Part shown: one piece after another, positions 9,190 to 16,260 of the stretch
Numbering within the stretch: position 1 is the stretch's first letter
Layout: each line of letters begins with the position of its first letter
NCBI GenBank assembly: GCA_947629925.1
Contig: CANRFO010000012.1
Coordinates: forward strand, 1 to 64,000
DNA length: 64,000 nucleotides
From: an uncultured Ruminiclostridium sp.
GTDB taxonomy: Bacteria > Bacillota > Clostridia > Oscillospirales > Ruminococcaceae
Direction of reading: 5' to 3'
Program-made: the position numbers and the translations under genes
The notes under the pieces: model-generated
Seen by the model: the letters and a program-made list of their open reading frames with translations, nothing else
Databases searched by the model: none
What the model was told of the DNA's origin: nothing

Positions 9190-10884
9190 ATGAAAAACAA
9201 AGACAATTTAGAAAAACAAAAAAAGAGTGAATCTGTTAATCAACCAAATACTAATAAAAATAAATTTGACAATTTTATATCTGTGCAAAAGAATGTTCTA
9301 AAAATACCTATTTTATTGTCCTGTGTATTGGCAATATGCAACTTTGGGGTAGTGGTTTTTAAACTTGTTTTTCAAAAAGATATTTCATTTAATGATTTAT
9401 TAAATACAGATGTAATAACTTTAATAGGAATAGCAGTTTCTGTATGGATTAGCATAACTATTTTTAATTCGGTTGAAAATTCAAAAATAAAATCCGTAGA
9501 GGACACTTTAAATTCGATAGAGAACACACGTAATGATTTAACTATAAAAAATAGAAAATTAAAAAAGCAGATTCAAGTTTTACAATTTCAACAATATGAA
9601 ATAAATAAAAATTTATTTGCTGCTGAAGTAAAGAAAAGTGATGACTTGTTTGTTAACTATATATTGAATAATTTGAATAATTCGAATAATTTGAATAATT
9701 TGAATAATTTAGAATACGTTTCAGCCCAAGATTATTTTATATTATATTCTATAGAGAAAAAGTTTGCTGATATTGTTTTTGTTCATAATTCTTTTAATTA
9801 TACGGCAAAGCAAAAGCAAGAAATATATGATAGTATAAAGGCATATATAGAAAAAGAAAAAGGGTCCATAAATAAAAGAAATAGAGAAATAAACAGTTAT
9901 TTTGAATATCGTCTTGGAGATTTTTTCTTTTACAGCGGATATTTATATGGACAAACTGCCGACTATATTAACCAATATAATTATTTTTATAATGCCGTAC
10001 AACAATATATAAAAGCATTTAATATAATTAAATTAATGAACTCCGAAAACTCTTGCATTGTAGAATTAACAAATAAACAATTAGCAGTATATTTAAATAA
10101 CATGCTTGGGGAATGTTACAGTAAACAAGTTGAAGCACTTGTCAGAATGGACAGCGATAGTCGTCCCAAGAATATCAAATATGAAGATATTAAAGAAAAA
10201 GCAAAAAAATATTGTTCTGAGTCGGTTGATATAATGGAGCAATATGCACATAATGGTGAAACAATAGAAAAAGAAACATATTATAGGAATTATGGATGGG
10301 CAATTATACGTTCTTTAGATTTCGATAAAAATGTATCTGATGAAATATCCCAATCTATAGAATTATTCAAGAAAGCTTTTAATCTTAATAAAGAAAAATA
10401 TAAAATATATAATGCCTTAATTTGTTCACATTTATTGCTAATTAGTAATTATATTGATTCAAAGATATGTCATTCAATACAGTCATTAGAACCATTATCA
10501 AGCGATGTTGATCTAAAAAATATTAAAGGTAAAGATAAAAATAAATGTAATGAATTGTATAAGAATATTTCCGAATTTATCAAAATGGCAAAAATTAAAT
10601 TTCCTGAAAAGGGAGATATCTTGTTATACGAAGCATGCAGTTTATTGTTACTGATCTATGCACATTTAAAATTGCCTTGCGCAGAAAAAACTTGTATTAA
10701 AACTATAAAAAATAATTTAACAAATGTTCCATTATATACAGAATATAATGAAAAATTGTTTGATGTAACAGTCGCTTTAAAAGGAATAATTTTTCCGCCA
10801 AATGATACACCTCCATCTGGTCCACCTCCATCTGGTCCAAACGAAGCAAGAAATGATTTTTCCACAACTACCCCTAACAAATAA
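9190..10884 (+). CDS. AT-rich accessory (moron-like) membrane-anchored helical-repeat protein
   Basis: About 564 residues. Start ATG 9190 is favoured by AAGGGA about 10 bases upstream; TTG 9184 is an alternative. Two membrane segments (about 40-62 and 74-95) are followed by a coiled coil (about 95-140), then a long all-helical region with TPR/Sel1-like features (Y-x-x-A-x-x-x-Y, A-x-x-Y-C, G-x-x-Y). Imperfect NNL repeats lie at about 155-175 and a PPSGP pair near the C-terminus. Base composition is far more AT-rich than its neighbours. Its own promoter, the terminator before it, and its place between the lysin and the tRNA genes fit a phage moron. Defence or superinfection exclusion is possible but unsupported by any catalytic motif. 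Confidence 0.65.
   Translation: MKNKDNLEKQKKSESVNQPNTNKNKFDNFISVQKNVLKIPILLSCVLAICNFGVVVFKLVFQKDISFNDLLNTDVITLIGIAVSVWISITIFNSVENSKIKSVEDTLNSIENTRNDLTIKNRKLKKQIQVLQFQQYEINKNLFAAEVKKSDDLFVNYILNNLNNSNNLNNLNNLEYVSAQDYFILYSIEKKFADIVFVHNSFNYTAKQKQEIYDSIKAYIEKEKGSINKRNREINSYFEYRLGDFFFYSGYLYGQTADYINQYNYFYNAVQQYIKAFNIIKLMNSENSCIVELTNKQLAVYLNNMLGECYSKQVEALVRMDSDSRPKNIKYEDIKEKAKKYCSESVDIMEQYAHNGETIEKETYYRNYGWAIIRSLDFDKNVSDEISQSIELFKKAFNLNKEKYKIYNALICSHLLLISNYIDSKICHSIQSLEPLSSDVDLKNIKGKDKNKCNELYKNISEFIKMAKIKFPEKGDILLYEACSLLLLIYAHLKLPCAEKTCIKTIKNNLTNVPLYTEYNEKLFDVTVALKGIIFPPNDTPPSGPPPSGPNEARNDFSTTTPNK
9664..9710 (+). repeat. Short tandem repeat of about 9 bp, TTGAATAAT type
   Basis: Four to five imperfect copies encoding Asn-Asn-Leu/Ser units inside the AT-rich gene. 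A candidate for copy-number variation. Confidence 0.7.
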
Positions 10885-10985
10885 TATTCAGTTAAAATAA
10901 AATTCAAACATTTTTATAAGATTTATCCCTGCAACAATTATAAATATCAAAATTTTGTCCTATGTTATTTATAAAATTACAACTG

Positions 10986-11009
10986 TTTTGACCCGCATTT
11001 TGACCCGCA
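10986..11009. repeat. Perfect 12-bp direct repeat, possible integrase-tail/attachment remnant
   Basis: TTTTGACCCGCA occurs twice back to back. Read on the minus strand it encodes KYAGQNAGQN, resembling the Gly-Gln-Asn-rich C-terminal tails of some phage tyrosine integrases; the frame then stays open to a stop near 10,905. It lies about 95 bases from a tRNA-Gly gene, a classic integration target. No integrase core is present here, so this is a remnant at most. Confidence 0.4.
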
Positions 11010-11066
11010 TACTTAATCAAAAATAGCCCAAAATAACCCGTTTTAAGTTTACAAATCAAAAACACA

Positions 11067-11098
11067 AAAACCGCTCAAATCCTTTATTGAGCGGTTTT
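11067..11098. terminator. Bidirectional terminator between the prophage end and the tRNA operon
   Basis: AAAACCGCTCAA (11067-11078) pairs with TTGAGCGGTTTT (11087-11098). It has T-runs on both strands and lies five bases beyond the last tRNA. Confidence 0.85.
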
Positions 11099-11102
11099 TA
11101 TA

Positions 11103-11178
11103 TGGAGCGGATTACGGGACTCGAACCCGCCACATTCACCTTGGGAAGGTGACGCTCTACCGGATGAGCTAAATCCGC
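11103..11178 (-). tRNA. tRNA-Gly (anticodon CCC)
   Basis: The minus strand folds as a 76-nt cloverleaf with GCGGATT acceptor, GGTTCGAGTCC T-arm, anticodon loop TTCCCAA and encoded CCA. It reads GGG codons. It is nearly identical to the tRNA-Gly (GCC) 159 bases upstream, including the 5' flank, so the pair arose by duplication. Confidence 0.93.
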
Positions 11179-11336
11179 AGATAGTCGTTAGAGATTAGTT
11201 GTTAGTAGTTAGTTGGGGGAAATTTTTTTCCAAGGATGCGCTTTTTCCTAAGGTCAATTTTCATAAAAGGTTTTTGGGTGGTAAAGTAAAAATGCGCTGC
11301 CGTTAAGTTGGAGCGCATTGAAGCCCCTCAGGGGCA

Positions 11337-11412
11337 TGGAGCGGATTACGAGGCTCGAACTCGCTACCTCCACCTTGGCAAGGTGGCGCTCTACCGGATG
11401 AGCTAAATCCGC
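11337..11412 (-). tRNA. tRNA-Gly (anticodon GCC)
   Basis: 76-nt cloverleaf on the minus strand, anticodon loop TTGCCAA, encoded CCA. It reads GGC/GGT codons and belongs to the five-gene tRNA operon. Confidence 0.94.
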
Positions 11413-11494
11413 AGGTAGTTGTTAGAGATTAGTTGTTAGTAGTTAGTCGGCGTTATTTTACTAACTGCTAACTACTATCAAACTAATAACTATT

Positions 11495-11570
<76 letters not shown>

Positions 11571-11572
11571 AA

Positions 11573-11672
11573 AGTGTTTGCAAAGCAAACACAATCCAAC
11601 ATTGCTTGATTTTCCCTTAAGGAAAATCATTTTCGCTTTGCGAAAACCGCAACATTGGACACGTTGTGCGGC
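11573..11672. repeat. Structured repeat copy 1 in the tRNA spacer (about 100 bp)
   Basis: Nearly identical to 11718-11817. It contains hairpins GTGTTTGC/GCAAACAC, GATTTTCC/GGAAAATC and TTTTCGC/GCGAAAA, enclosed by partly complementary ends (TCCAACATTGC and GCAACATTGGA). It lies within the transcribed spacer between tRNA-Asp and tRNA-Phe. Confidence 0.8.
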
Positions 11673-11717
11673 TACATAAGGTTGTGCTGATTTAAGGTTT
11701 TGCCTTCAGTTCAAAGT

Positions 11718-11817
11718 AGTTTTGCGAAGCAAACACGATCCAATATTGCTTGATTTTCCCTTAAGGAAAATCATTTTCGCTTTGCGAAAACCGCAGCATT
11801 GGACACGTTGTGCGGTG
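11718..11817. repeat. Structured repeat copy 2 in the tRNA spacer (about 100 bp)
   Basis: Second copy of the 11573-11672 element, 145 bases downstream, with the same inner hairpins. Differences such as AACATTGC/AATATTGC are few. The 318-base gap 11571-11888 otherwise contains no gene that I can support. Confidence 0.8.
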
Positions 11818-11888
11818 AAATCGACTTTTGCCGACTTAATACACCTTATGGCGAGAGCAACTGCTTCCAGTTGCTCCCGAACCGTTAT

Positions 11889-11965
11889 TGGCGACCCGGA
11901 TGGGGTTCGAACCCACGACCTCTAGCGTGACAGGCTAGCGTTCTAACCAGCTGAACTACCGGGCC
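11889..11965 (-). tRNA. tRNA-Asp (anticodon GTC)
   Basis: 77-nt cloverleaf on the minus strand: acceptor GGCCCGG/CCGGGTC, anticodon loop CTGTCAC, encoded CCA. Only three bases separate it from tRNA-Val. Confidence 0.94.
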
Positions 11966-11968
11966 ATG

Positions 11969-12044
11969 TGGTGGGAGCTACAGGGCTCGAACCTGTGACC
12001 CTCTGCTTGTAGGGCAGATGCTCTCCCAGCTGAGCTAAGCTCCC
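11969..12044 (-). tRNA. tRNA-Val (anticodon TAC) with C33
   Basis: 76-nt cloverleaf on the minus strand: acceptor GGGAGCT/AGCTCCC, anticodon stem TCTGC/GCAGA, loop CCTACAA, encoded CCA. Position 33 is C instead of the almost universal U. It is the first gene of the tRNA operon. Confidence 0.92.
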
Positions 12045-12057
12045 GCACAGCTATTTT

Positions 12058-12086
12058 ATTATACAAGACTTTCCCCCGTTTGTCAA
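12058..12086 (-). promoter_or_regulatory. Promoter of the tRNA Val-Asp-Phe-Gly-Gly operon
   Basis: On the minus strand TTGACA (12086-12081), 17-base spacer, TATAAT (12063-12058). The tRNA-Val 5' end is 14 bases beyond the -10 box. Confidence 0.9.
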
Positions 12087-12238
12087 TGCCTTTTTTAAAA
12101 TTTTTATTATTTGTAAAAATTTTACAGAATTTATTCAATATTTTATAATATTTATACAAAGAATAATGCGCGGCGACCTGCAAACAATATGATAAACCCT
12201 CGGATAATTTGAATTAAAAAGAAAGGAAGAAAACGAAA

Positions 12239-12463
12239 ATGATAGACAAAATTGCACTTTGGATACTCCTCATAGGCGGACTCAACTGGGGCCTTGTGGG
12301 AATTTTCCGCTTTGACCTTATAGCGTGGGCGTTTGGGGGAAGCGACTCCGTAATAAGCCGCATACTCTATATAATAGTAGCACTTGCGGCGGTATGGTGC
12401 GTATCTCTCTTCTTCCGCAAAAATGAGCTTGTGGGCGACAGCAGAGACGTAGAGACCCACTGA
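12239..12463 (+). CDS. DUF378 small membrane protein
   Basis: 74 residues with two membrane segments (about 5-24 and 40-60). The first contains the family signature I-G-G-L-N-W-G-L-V-G-I-F; DUF378 (YuzA-like) proteins share this GGLNWGL motif. No biochemical role is established. AAAGGAAGA precedes the ATG by 8-9 bases. It is a single-gene unit ending at a bidirectional terminator shared with the convergent MmcQ-like gene. Confidence 0.88.
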   Translation: MIDKIALWILLIGGLNWGLVGIFRFDLIAWAFGGSDSVISRILYIIVALAAVWCVSLFFRKNELVGDSRDVETH

Positions 12464-12470
12464 CGATAAG

Positions 12471-12497
12471 ATCCCCGCTTTTTCGGCGGGGATTTTG
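12471..12497. terminator. Bidirectional terminator
   Basis: ATCCCCGC (12471-12478) pairs with GCGGGGAT (12486-12493) around a T-rich loop. It lies between the DUF378 gene and the convergent MmcQ/YjbR gene. Confidence 0.85.
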
Positions 12498-12505
12498 TCT
12501 ACATA

Positions 12506-12859
12506 TTATTCCGTAAGATGAAAGCTCACGTCTAAAAGCTCCTTTATATCCTCCTCATCAGCGCTTTCAAGCAAAAGGGTGAGCCAGTGGGTCTTGTTCA
12601 TATGATAAGCGGGAAACACGCCCTTTTTGCCGATATACGAGCCCATAAGCACAGGACCGCACTTCACGTCAGCTATCACCGCCGTTTCCTCTTCCGAAAG
12701 CCCTAATTTGCTTCTGGGAATTTCCATAATAACGGCGAACCATTTTCCCTTTTCCCCGTGGCGAAGTACGCAGTAATTTGGATATTTCTGCCAGAGATAC
12801 TGGGGCTTTGCGCCGTATTTTTCAAATGCGAGTTTTATAAGTTGAGATTTGTTCATCAC
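12506..12859 (-). CDS. MmcQ/YjbR family protein
   Basis: 117 residues of the MmcQ/YjbR fold (CyaY-like alpha-beta double wing). Features seen: an N-terminal helix, PQYLWQKYPNYCVLRH, the hydrophobic strand KWFAVIMEIPR, the K-C-G-P-x-L-x-x-S-Y region, and the late YHMNKTHWLTLLL motif. The fold is described as DNA-binding-like, but function is unknown. It may start at either of two adjacent ATGs and overlaps the upstream frameshifted gene by 4 bases (ATGA), so the two form one transcript. Confidence 0.85.
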   Translation of the reverse strand: MMNKSQLIKLAFEKYGAKPQYLWQKYPNYCVLRHGEKGKWFAVIMEIPRSKLGLSEEETAVIADVKCGPVLMGSYIGKKGVFPAYHMNKTHWLTLLLESADEEDIKELLDVSFHLTE

Positions 12860-14045
12860 GACTCCGTTTGAAGATACAGATATTCATCGTCTATCAAAAC
12901 GTTGACAGGGGCGTTGTATAATTTGTCGATGTCCTGTATGGCTGTTACAAAAGGCTGAACCATACTGTTGCGACTGTCAAGGATAAGCTCTGACATGGCG
13001 TTTATATTTTTATTCTTTTTATGCTCTGCCTTTGCGGCTGTATCTGTAAGGAATTTATCCATTCCCGTTTTTTTAGTGAGCTTTGTGTCGCTGAGGGAAC
13101 GGCTGGTCTGCTCTACGGCGTTGAGTATATTTTTCTCTATCGTCGTTGCTGCGTCATCGTATATTATTGTGTAGCAATCGGAATATACTTCTCTGTATTC
13201 CAATGACATATCTTCCAGCTTTTTGCATATACTGCCGAGAAAATCAGAATCAAAGTTTTTTGAGATCATTACCTCCAGCAACGAGGCAAAGGAGAAAATA
13301 TACAGTGACAAACGGTAATTCTGCAATTGAGAATTTATTTTATTTGCTTTTTCCTCCACATTTTTGCCTATATGCAGATTATGGGTAAGTTCGTTTTTTT
13401 CCTTAAGGCCCTGAATATCGTTCCGATAAAATTCTATCTGCTGAATGGCGTGGTTTTTAACGTCCAGCACTTTCATATGATAGTTGCTGAGAGCCATTTC
13501 ATTATCCACATTATACTTATAATTTTCCCTTATCTCTTCCAGCGTGGTGAGATTTCCCCACAGCTGAGCCTTTTTATCCTCTTCAAGAAATTCTATTATC
13601 CTTTCGGTATTTTCCTGAACGTTTTTAAGAGTTTTTTCTATTTCCATAAGCGCCGCCGCCATAAAAAGGGTCGTCGGGTCATAAGGCATTTTTTGCGTAA
13701 AATTACCGTTCAAATTTGTAACTTCTTCCAGCTTTGCCTGAGCAAATTTCCCGTTGTTTTTCACAACGCCTGTTATAATGCCCGAACCGTCCTTACAGCG
13801 TATCATTTCCGCATTGATGCTGTCGATGCGCCGATACAGCTTTTCACCGTTATTTGTAAGCACGCTTTGTGTGACCGTTCTAAAAGCGCCTGGAAGTGTT
13901 GAAAACGCTCCGCCCATAGCGATAATTCCCGCTATGGGTATTTTTTATAAGAAGATATATTCAGTATTTTTTTATTTTCTTTTGACAAAAATTCTTTTTC
14001 AAGGACTGAATTGATTATCTCGTTCTTTTTTTCATCGCCCGACAT
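12856..14045 (-). pseudogene. Helical protein of unknown family, apparently frameshifted at an A6 tract
   Basis: The visible long frame (12856-13917, 353 aa) begins at an ATG with no good ribosome site. Upstream, ATG 14045 has AAAGGAA and opens MSGDEKKNEIINSVLEKEFL..., which runs 38 codons and stops just after SSYKK at AAAAAAT. Slipping back one base there joins it smoothly to IPIAGIIAMGGAF and then the long frame, giving about 396 aa. The protein is mostly helical with coiled-coil stretches (about 100-180), one Gly/Ala hydrophobic segment at the junction and no catalytic motif. The break is either a real -1 frameshift, an A7-to-A6 loss, or an assembly error. Position before MmcQ/YjbR gives no function. 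Confidence 0.6.
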
Positions 14046-14085
14046 AATTATTTTTCCTTTCTTTTTATATTTATTATATTGGGCC

Positions 14086-14724
14086 TTATTGCCTCTCCCA
14101 CTTCTCCCTCAGCTTCCTGCACAGCGGGAACAGCACTCCTCCCACCACATTTCCGAGGGAAATTATCAAAATGCACAGCAAAGAACGCCCCTCAAACAGC
14201 TTTCCCGCCATCGCGAAATAAAACATATCCGCGATGCTGTGTTCAAATCCCGCCAGAATGAACGCTACAACGCCGAAAACGATACCGATATATTTTCCAA
14301 GCTCGTGAGAATTTTTTCCGTAGGAATCCACCGCTATGTAAATACATATGTTGCAGAAAATGCCCAGCACGAACAAGGACAGCAGGCTGTCGTCAGCCTT
14401 GGTCTGCGCAAGAGCGGCAGCGGCGCTCTGGAATTTTTCCCCCTGCCGTGTAAGCCCCAGCAAAGCCGCGGTCAGCCACGCTCCGCAAAGGTTTCCCGCC
14501 CATATTATAAGCAGGTCTATGAGGAACTTCGGCTTGTTGTCAAAGAGATATACCGCCTTTCCCGTAAACAGGTTAAGGCTCTTTGTGCAGACGGTGAAAA
14601 GTCCTACCGAGAAGAACAGCGCGCCCACTATCTTGTTTTCACAGGCGAGATACACTGCTCCGCCCATAGCTATTGCAACTCCCGCAAGGACTGCGAACAA
14701 AAACGTAATAACAACCTTTTTCAT
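14086..14724 (-). CDS. Formate/nitrite transporter (FNT) family channel
   Basis: 212 residues with about six membrane helices, as FNT pentameric channels have. Family motifs: small-residue first helix AGVAIAMGGAVYL, the N-L-F-T-G-K turn, G-N-L-x-G-A near helix 3, the re-entrant region G-F-E-H-S-I-A-D-M-F, and the final G-N-V-V-G-G. FNT members carry formate, nitrite, hydrosulfide or acetate/lactate; the substrate is not decided by sequence here. It is shorter than FocA (about 280 aa). GAGGT lies before the ATG, and it has its own consensus promoter at 14757-14785. Confidence 0.88.
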   Translation of the reverse strand: MKKVVITFLFAVLAGVAIAMGGAVYLACENKIVGALFFSVGLFTVCTKSLNLFTGKAVYLFDNKPKFLIDLLIIWAGNLCGAWLTAALLGLTRQGEKFQSAAAALAQTKADDSLLSLFVLGIFCNICIYIAVDSYGKNSHELGKYIGIVFGVVAFILAGFEHSIADMFYFAMAGKLFEGRSLLCILIISLGNVVGGVLFPLCRKLREKWERQ

Positions 14725-14756
14725 AATTTACCTCACAAAAAATTCGTCTATACTAT

Positions 14757-14785
14757 ATTTTACCTTGTAAAGCCCTTGTTGTCAA
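14757..14785 (-). promoter_or_regulatory. Promoter of the FNT-family gene
   Basis: Minus strand TTGACA (14785-14780), 17-base spacer, TAAAAT (14762-14757). Confidence 0.8.
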
Positions 14786-14798
14786 CAGCCGTGAACAC

Positions 14799-14831
14799 AA
14801 AAACGACCCTGTTATGCGGCAGGGTCGTTTT
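14799..14831 (-). terminator. Terminator of the opp operon
   Basis: AAAACGACCCTG pairs with CAGGGTCGTTTT; on the minus strand the second arm ends in TTTTT. It lies immediately after the small membrane protein gene. Confidence 0.88.
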
Positions 14832-14836
14832 ATTTT

Positions 14837-15121
14837 TCATTTGCTCCAGACCAGTATCATCAGCAGTATGGCAAGTCCAAGCCCGACCATGAATACCATT
14901 CCTATGAGCAAAGCCGCGCCGAGAGCGCCGAGAATGTACGCTCCCCGTTCCTTGCGCGTCATGTCAAAGGGCTGCATTTCAGGTCGTTCGTCCTGCTGTT
15001 CGGTCTGTTCTGTCTTATGCTCGATAAAGCCGCCGAATATGGGAGAGGGATTACCTACTCCGCTCATGTCCGCGATAGTGCGTCCGTCGTCGTCATCGTA
15101 AATTTTTCTTTTTTTCTTCAT
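14837..15121 (-). CDS. Small single-membrane-segment protein at the end of the opp operon
   Basis: 94 residues: basic start KKKRK, an acidic patch YDDDDG, a Pro/Gln/Glu-rich cytoplasmic-looking segment, then a C-terminal Gly/Ala/Leu-rich hydrophobic stretch (about 62-92) forming one long or two short membrane helices. ATG 15121 shares one base with the TGA of oppF (TGATG), so translation is coupled. Its conserved-looking place in the operon suggests an accessory or stabilising role in the peptide transporter. I do not recognise the family. Confidence 0.65.
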   Translation of the reverse strand: MKKKRKIYDDDDGRTIADMSGVGNPSPIFGGFIEHKTEQTEQQDERPEMQPFDMTRKERGAYILGALGAALLIGMVFMVGLGLAILLMILVWSK

Positions 15122-16260
15122 CACTTATCATACAGATGGCATACTACAAAATGTCCCGGCTCAACTTCCTTCTGCACGGGAACTTCTTCCTTGCAGCGCT
15201 GAGTGCAGTGTTTGCAGCGTGTGTGGAACTTACAGCCTGAAGGGGGATTTGCGGGTGAAGGGATAGAGCCTTCAAGCACTATCCTGTTCATGCGCACATC
15301 AGGGTCAGGCACAGGTATCGCAGAGAACAGCGCTTCGGTATAGGGATGAAGCGGGTGGCTGAATATATTCTCTGTGGAACCGTATTCTACAAGGCTTCCC
15401 AGATACATAACGCCTACCGTGTCGGAAATGTGCTCAACAACGGAAAGGTCATGAGAGATGAACAGATAAGTCAGCTTGTACTGATCCTGAAGATCCTTCA
15501 GCAGATTGATTATCTGCGCTTGTATCGAAACGTCCAGCGCAGACACAGGCTCGTCGCACACAACGAACTCAGGGTTCAGCGCCAACGCTCTCGCTATGCA
15601 GATACGCTGTCTTTGTCCGCCTGAAAATTCGTGGGGATAACGGTCCTTGTGGAAGGGCTGAAGTCCGCAGTTATCCATTACCTTATCGATATAATCGTCA
15701 AATTCCGCTTTCGGCACAAGCTCATGCTCTCTGACTGCTTCGCCGATTATCTCGCCGACAGGAAGACGGGGAGAAAGGCTTGAGAACGGATCCTGAAAGA
15801 TTATCTGCATTTTGGTGCGCAGCGCTCTCATTTCCTTGGCGGTAAGGTCGTAAACCTCCTGTCCGTTGAAAAGGACCTGTCCGTCTGTCTTTTCACCTGA
15901 AAGACGAAGGATAGTGCGTCCTGTTGTAGTCTTGCCGCAGCCCGACTCACCTACAAGACCCATGGTAGTGCCTCGTTTCAGGTTGAACGTAACGCCGTCA
16001 ACAGCCTTTACCCAGCCGATAGTCTTTGAGACCATGCCGCCCTTTATAGGAAAGTATTTTTTCAGGGCGTTCACCATCAGGATATATTGTTCGTCATACT
16101 TGACGGGAGTATACTGTCCCTTTACTATTTCAACGCCGCCTTTTTTGGAGGCTTCTTTGGCATTTTCAGCCGTTTCGCCCGACTCGGGAAGTTTTTTGCT
16201 CAGGGCTTCTTCGGCTGCCTTGCCGTTTTTTTCAGCGCCGCCTGCTTTGGTATTGGCCAT
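15121..16260 (-). CDS. oppF: Oligopeptide ABC transporter ATP-binding protein, OppF-like
   Basis: 379 residues. Walker A GESGCGKT at about 104-111, Q-loop in IFQDPF, signature FSGGQRQR, Walker B FVVCDEPVSALD, switch His in FISHDLSV. The C-terminal oligopeptide-transporter extension carries a Cys cluster (G-C-K-F-H-T-R-C-K-H-C...C), which in OppD/DppD relatives binds an Fe-S cluster. An extra 45-50 residue Ala/Lys/Glu-rich N-terminal tail precedes the domain, longer than usual. It shares one base with oppD (TAATG). Together with OppD it energises import of peptides captured by OppA. Confidence 0.93.
   Translation of the reverse strand: MANTKAGGAEKNGKAAEEALSKKLPESGETAENAKEASKKGGVEIVKGQYTPVKYDEQYILMVNALKKYFPIKGGMVSKTIGWVKAVDGVTFNLKRGTTMGLVGESGCGKTTTGRTILRLSGEKTDGQVLFNGQEVYDLTAKEMRALRTKMQIIFQDPFSSLSPRLPVGEIIGEAVREHELVPKAEFDDYIDKVMDNCGLQPFHKDRYPHEFSGGQRQRICIARALALNPEFVVCDEPVSALDVSIQAQIINLLKDLQDQYKLTYLFISHDLSVVEHISDTVGVMYLGSLVEYGSTENIFSHPLHPYTEALFSAIPVPDPDVRMNRIVLEGSIPSPANPPSGCKFHTRCKHCTQRCKEEVPVQKEVEPGHFVVCHLYDK

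Noticed and set aside
9190..10884. Toxin or nuclease role for the AT-rich gene
   Set aside because: No catalytic motif, toxin fold signature or antitoxin partner is visible; only membrane and helical-repeat features.
1..11100. Complete inducible prophage
   Set aside because: No integrase core, repressor, replication, packaging or head genes in the window, and the first tail gene is truncated.
11573..11817. Pair of about 100-bp repeats considered as a CRISPR array
   Set aside because: Only two copies, far too long for CRISPR repeats, internally hairpinned, inside a tRNA operon, and no cas genes nearby.
11722..11925. Open reading frame of 67 codons on the plus strand across the tRNA spacer
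   Set aside because: It runs through a structured repeat and the antisense of tRNA-Asp; no ribosome site.
13327..14014. Long plus-strand frames (191 and 86 codons) opposite the helical gene
   Set aside because: Phe/Leu/Ile-rich antisense of a coiled-coil coding region; no ribosome site and no protein-like pattern.
14011..14892. 293-codon plus-strand frame opposite the FNT gene
   Set aside because: Six-helix FNT reading on the minus strand has motifs, a ribosome site and a consensus promoter; the plus frame has none.
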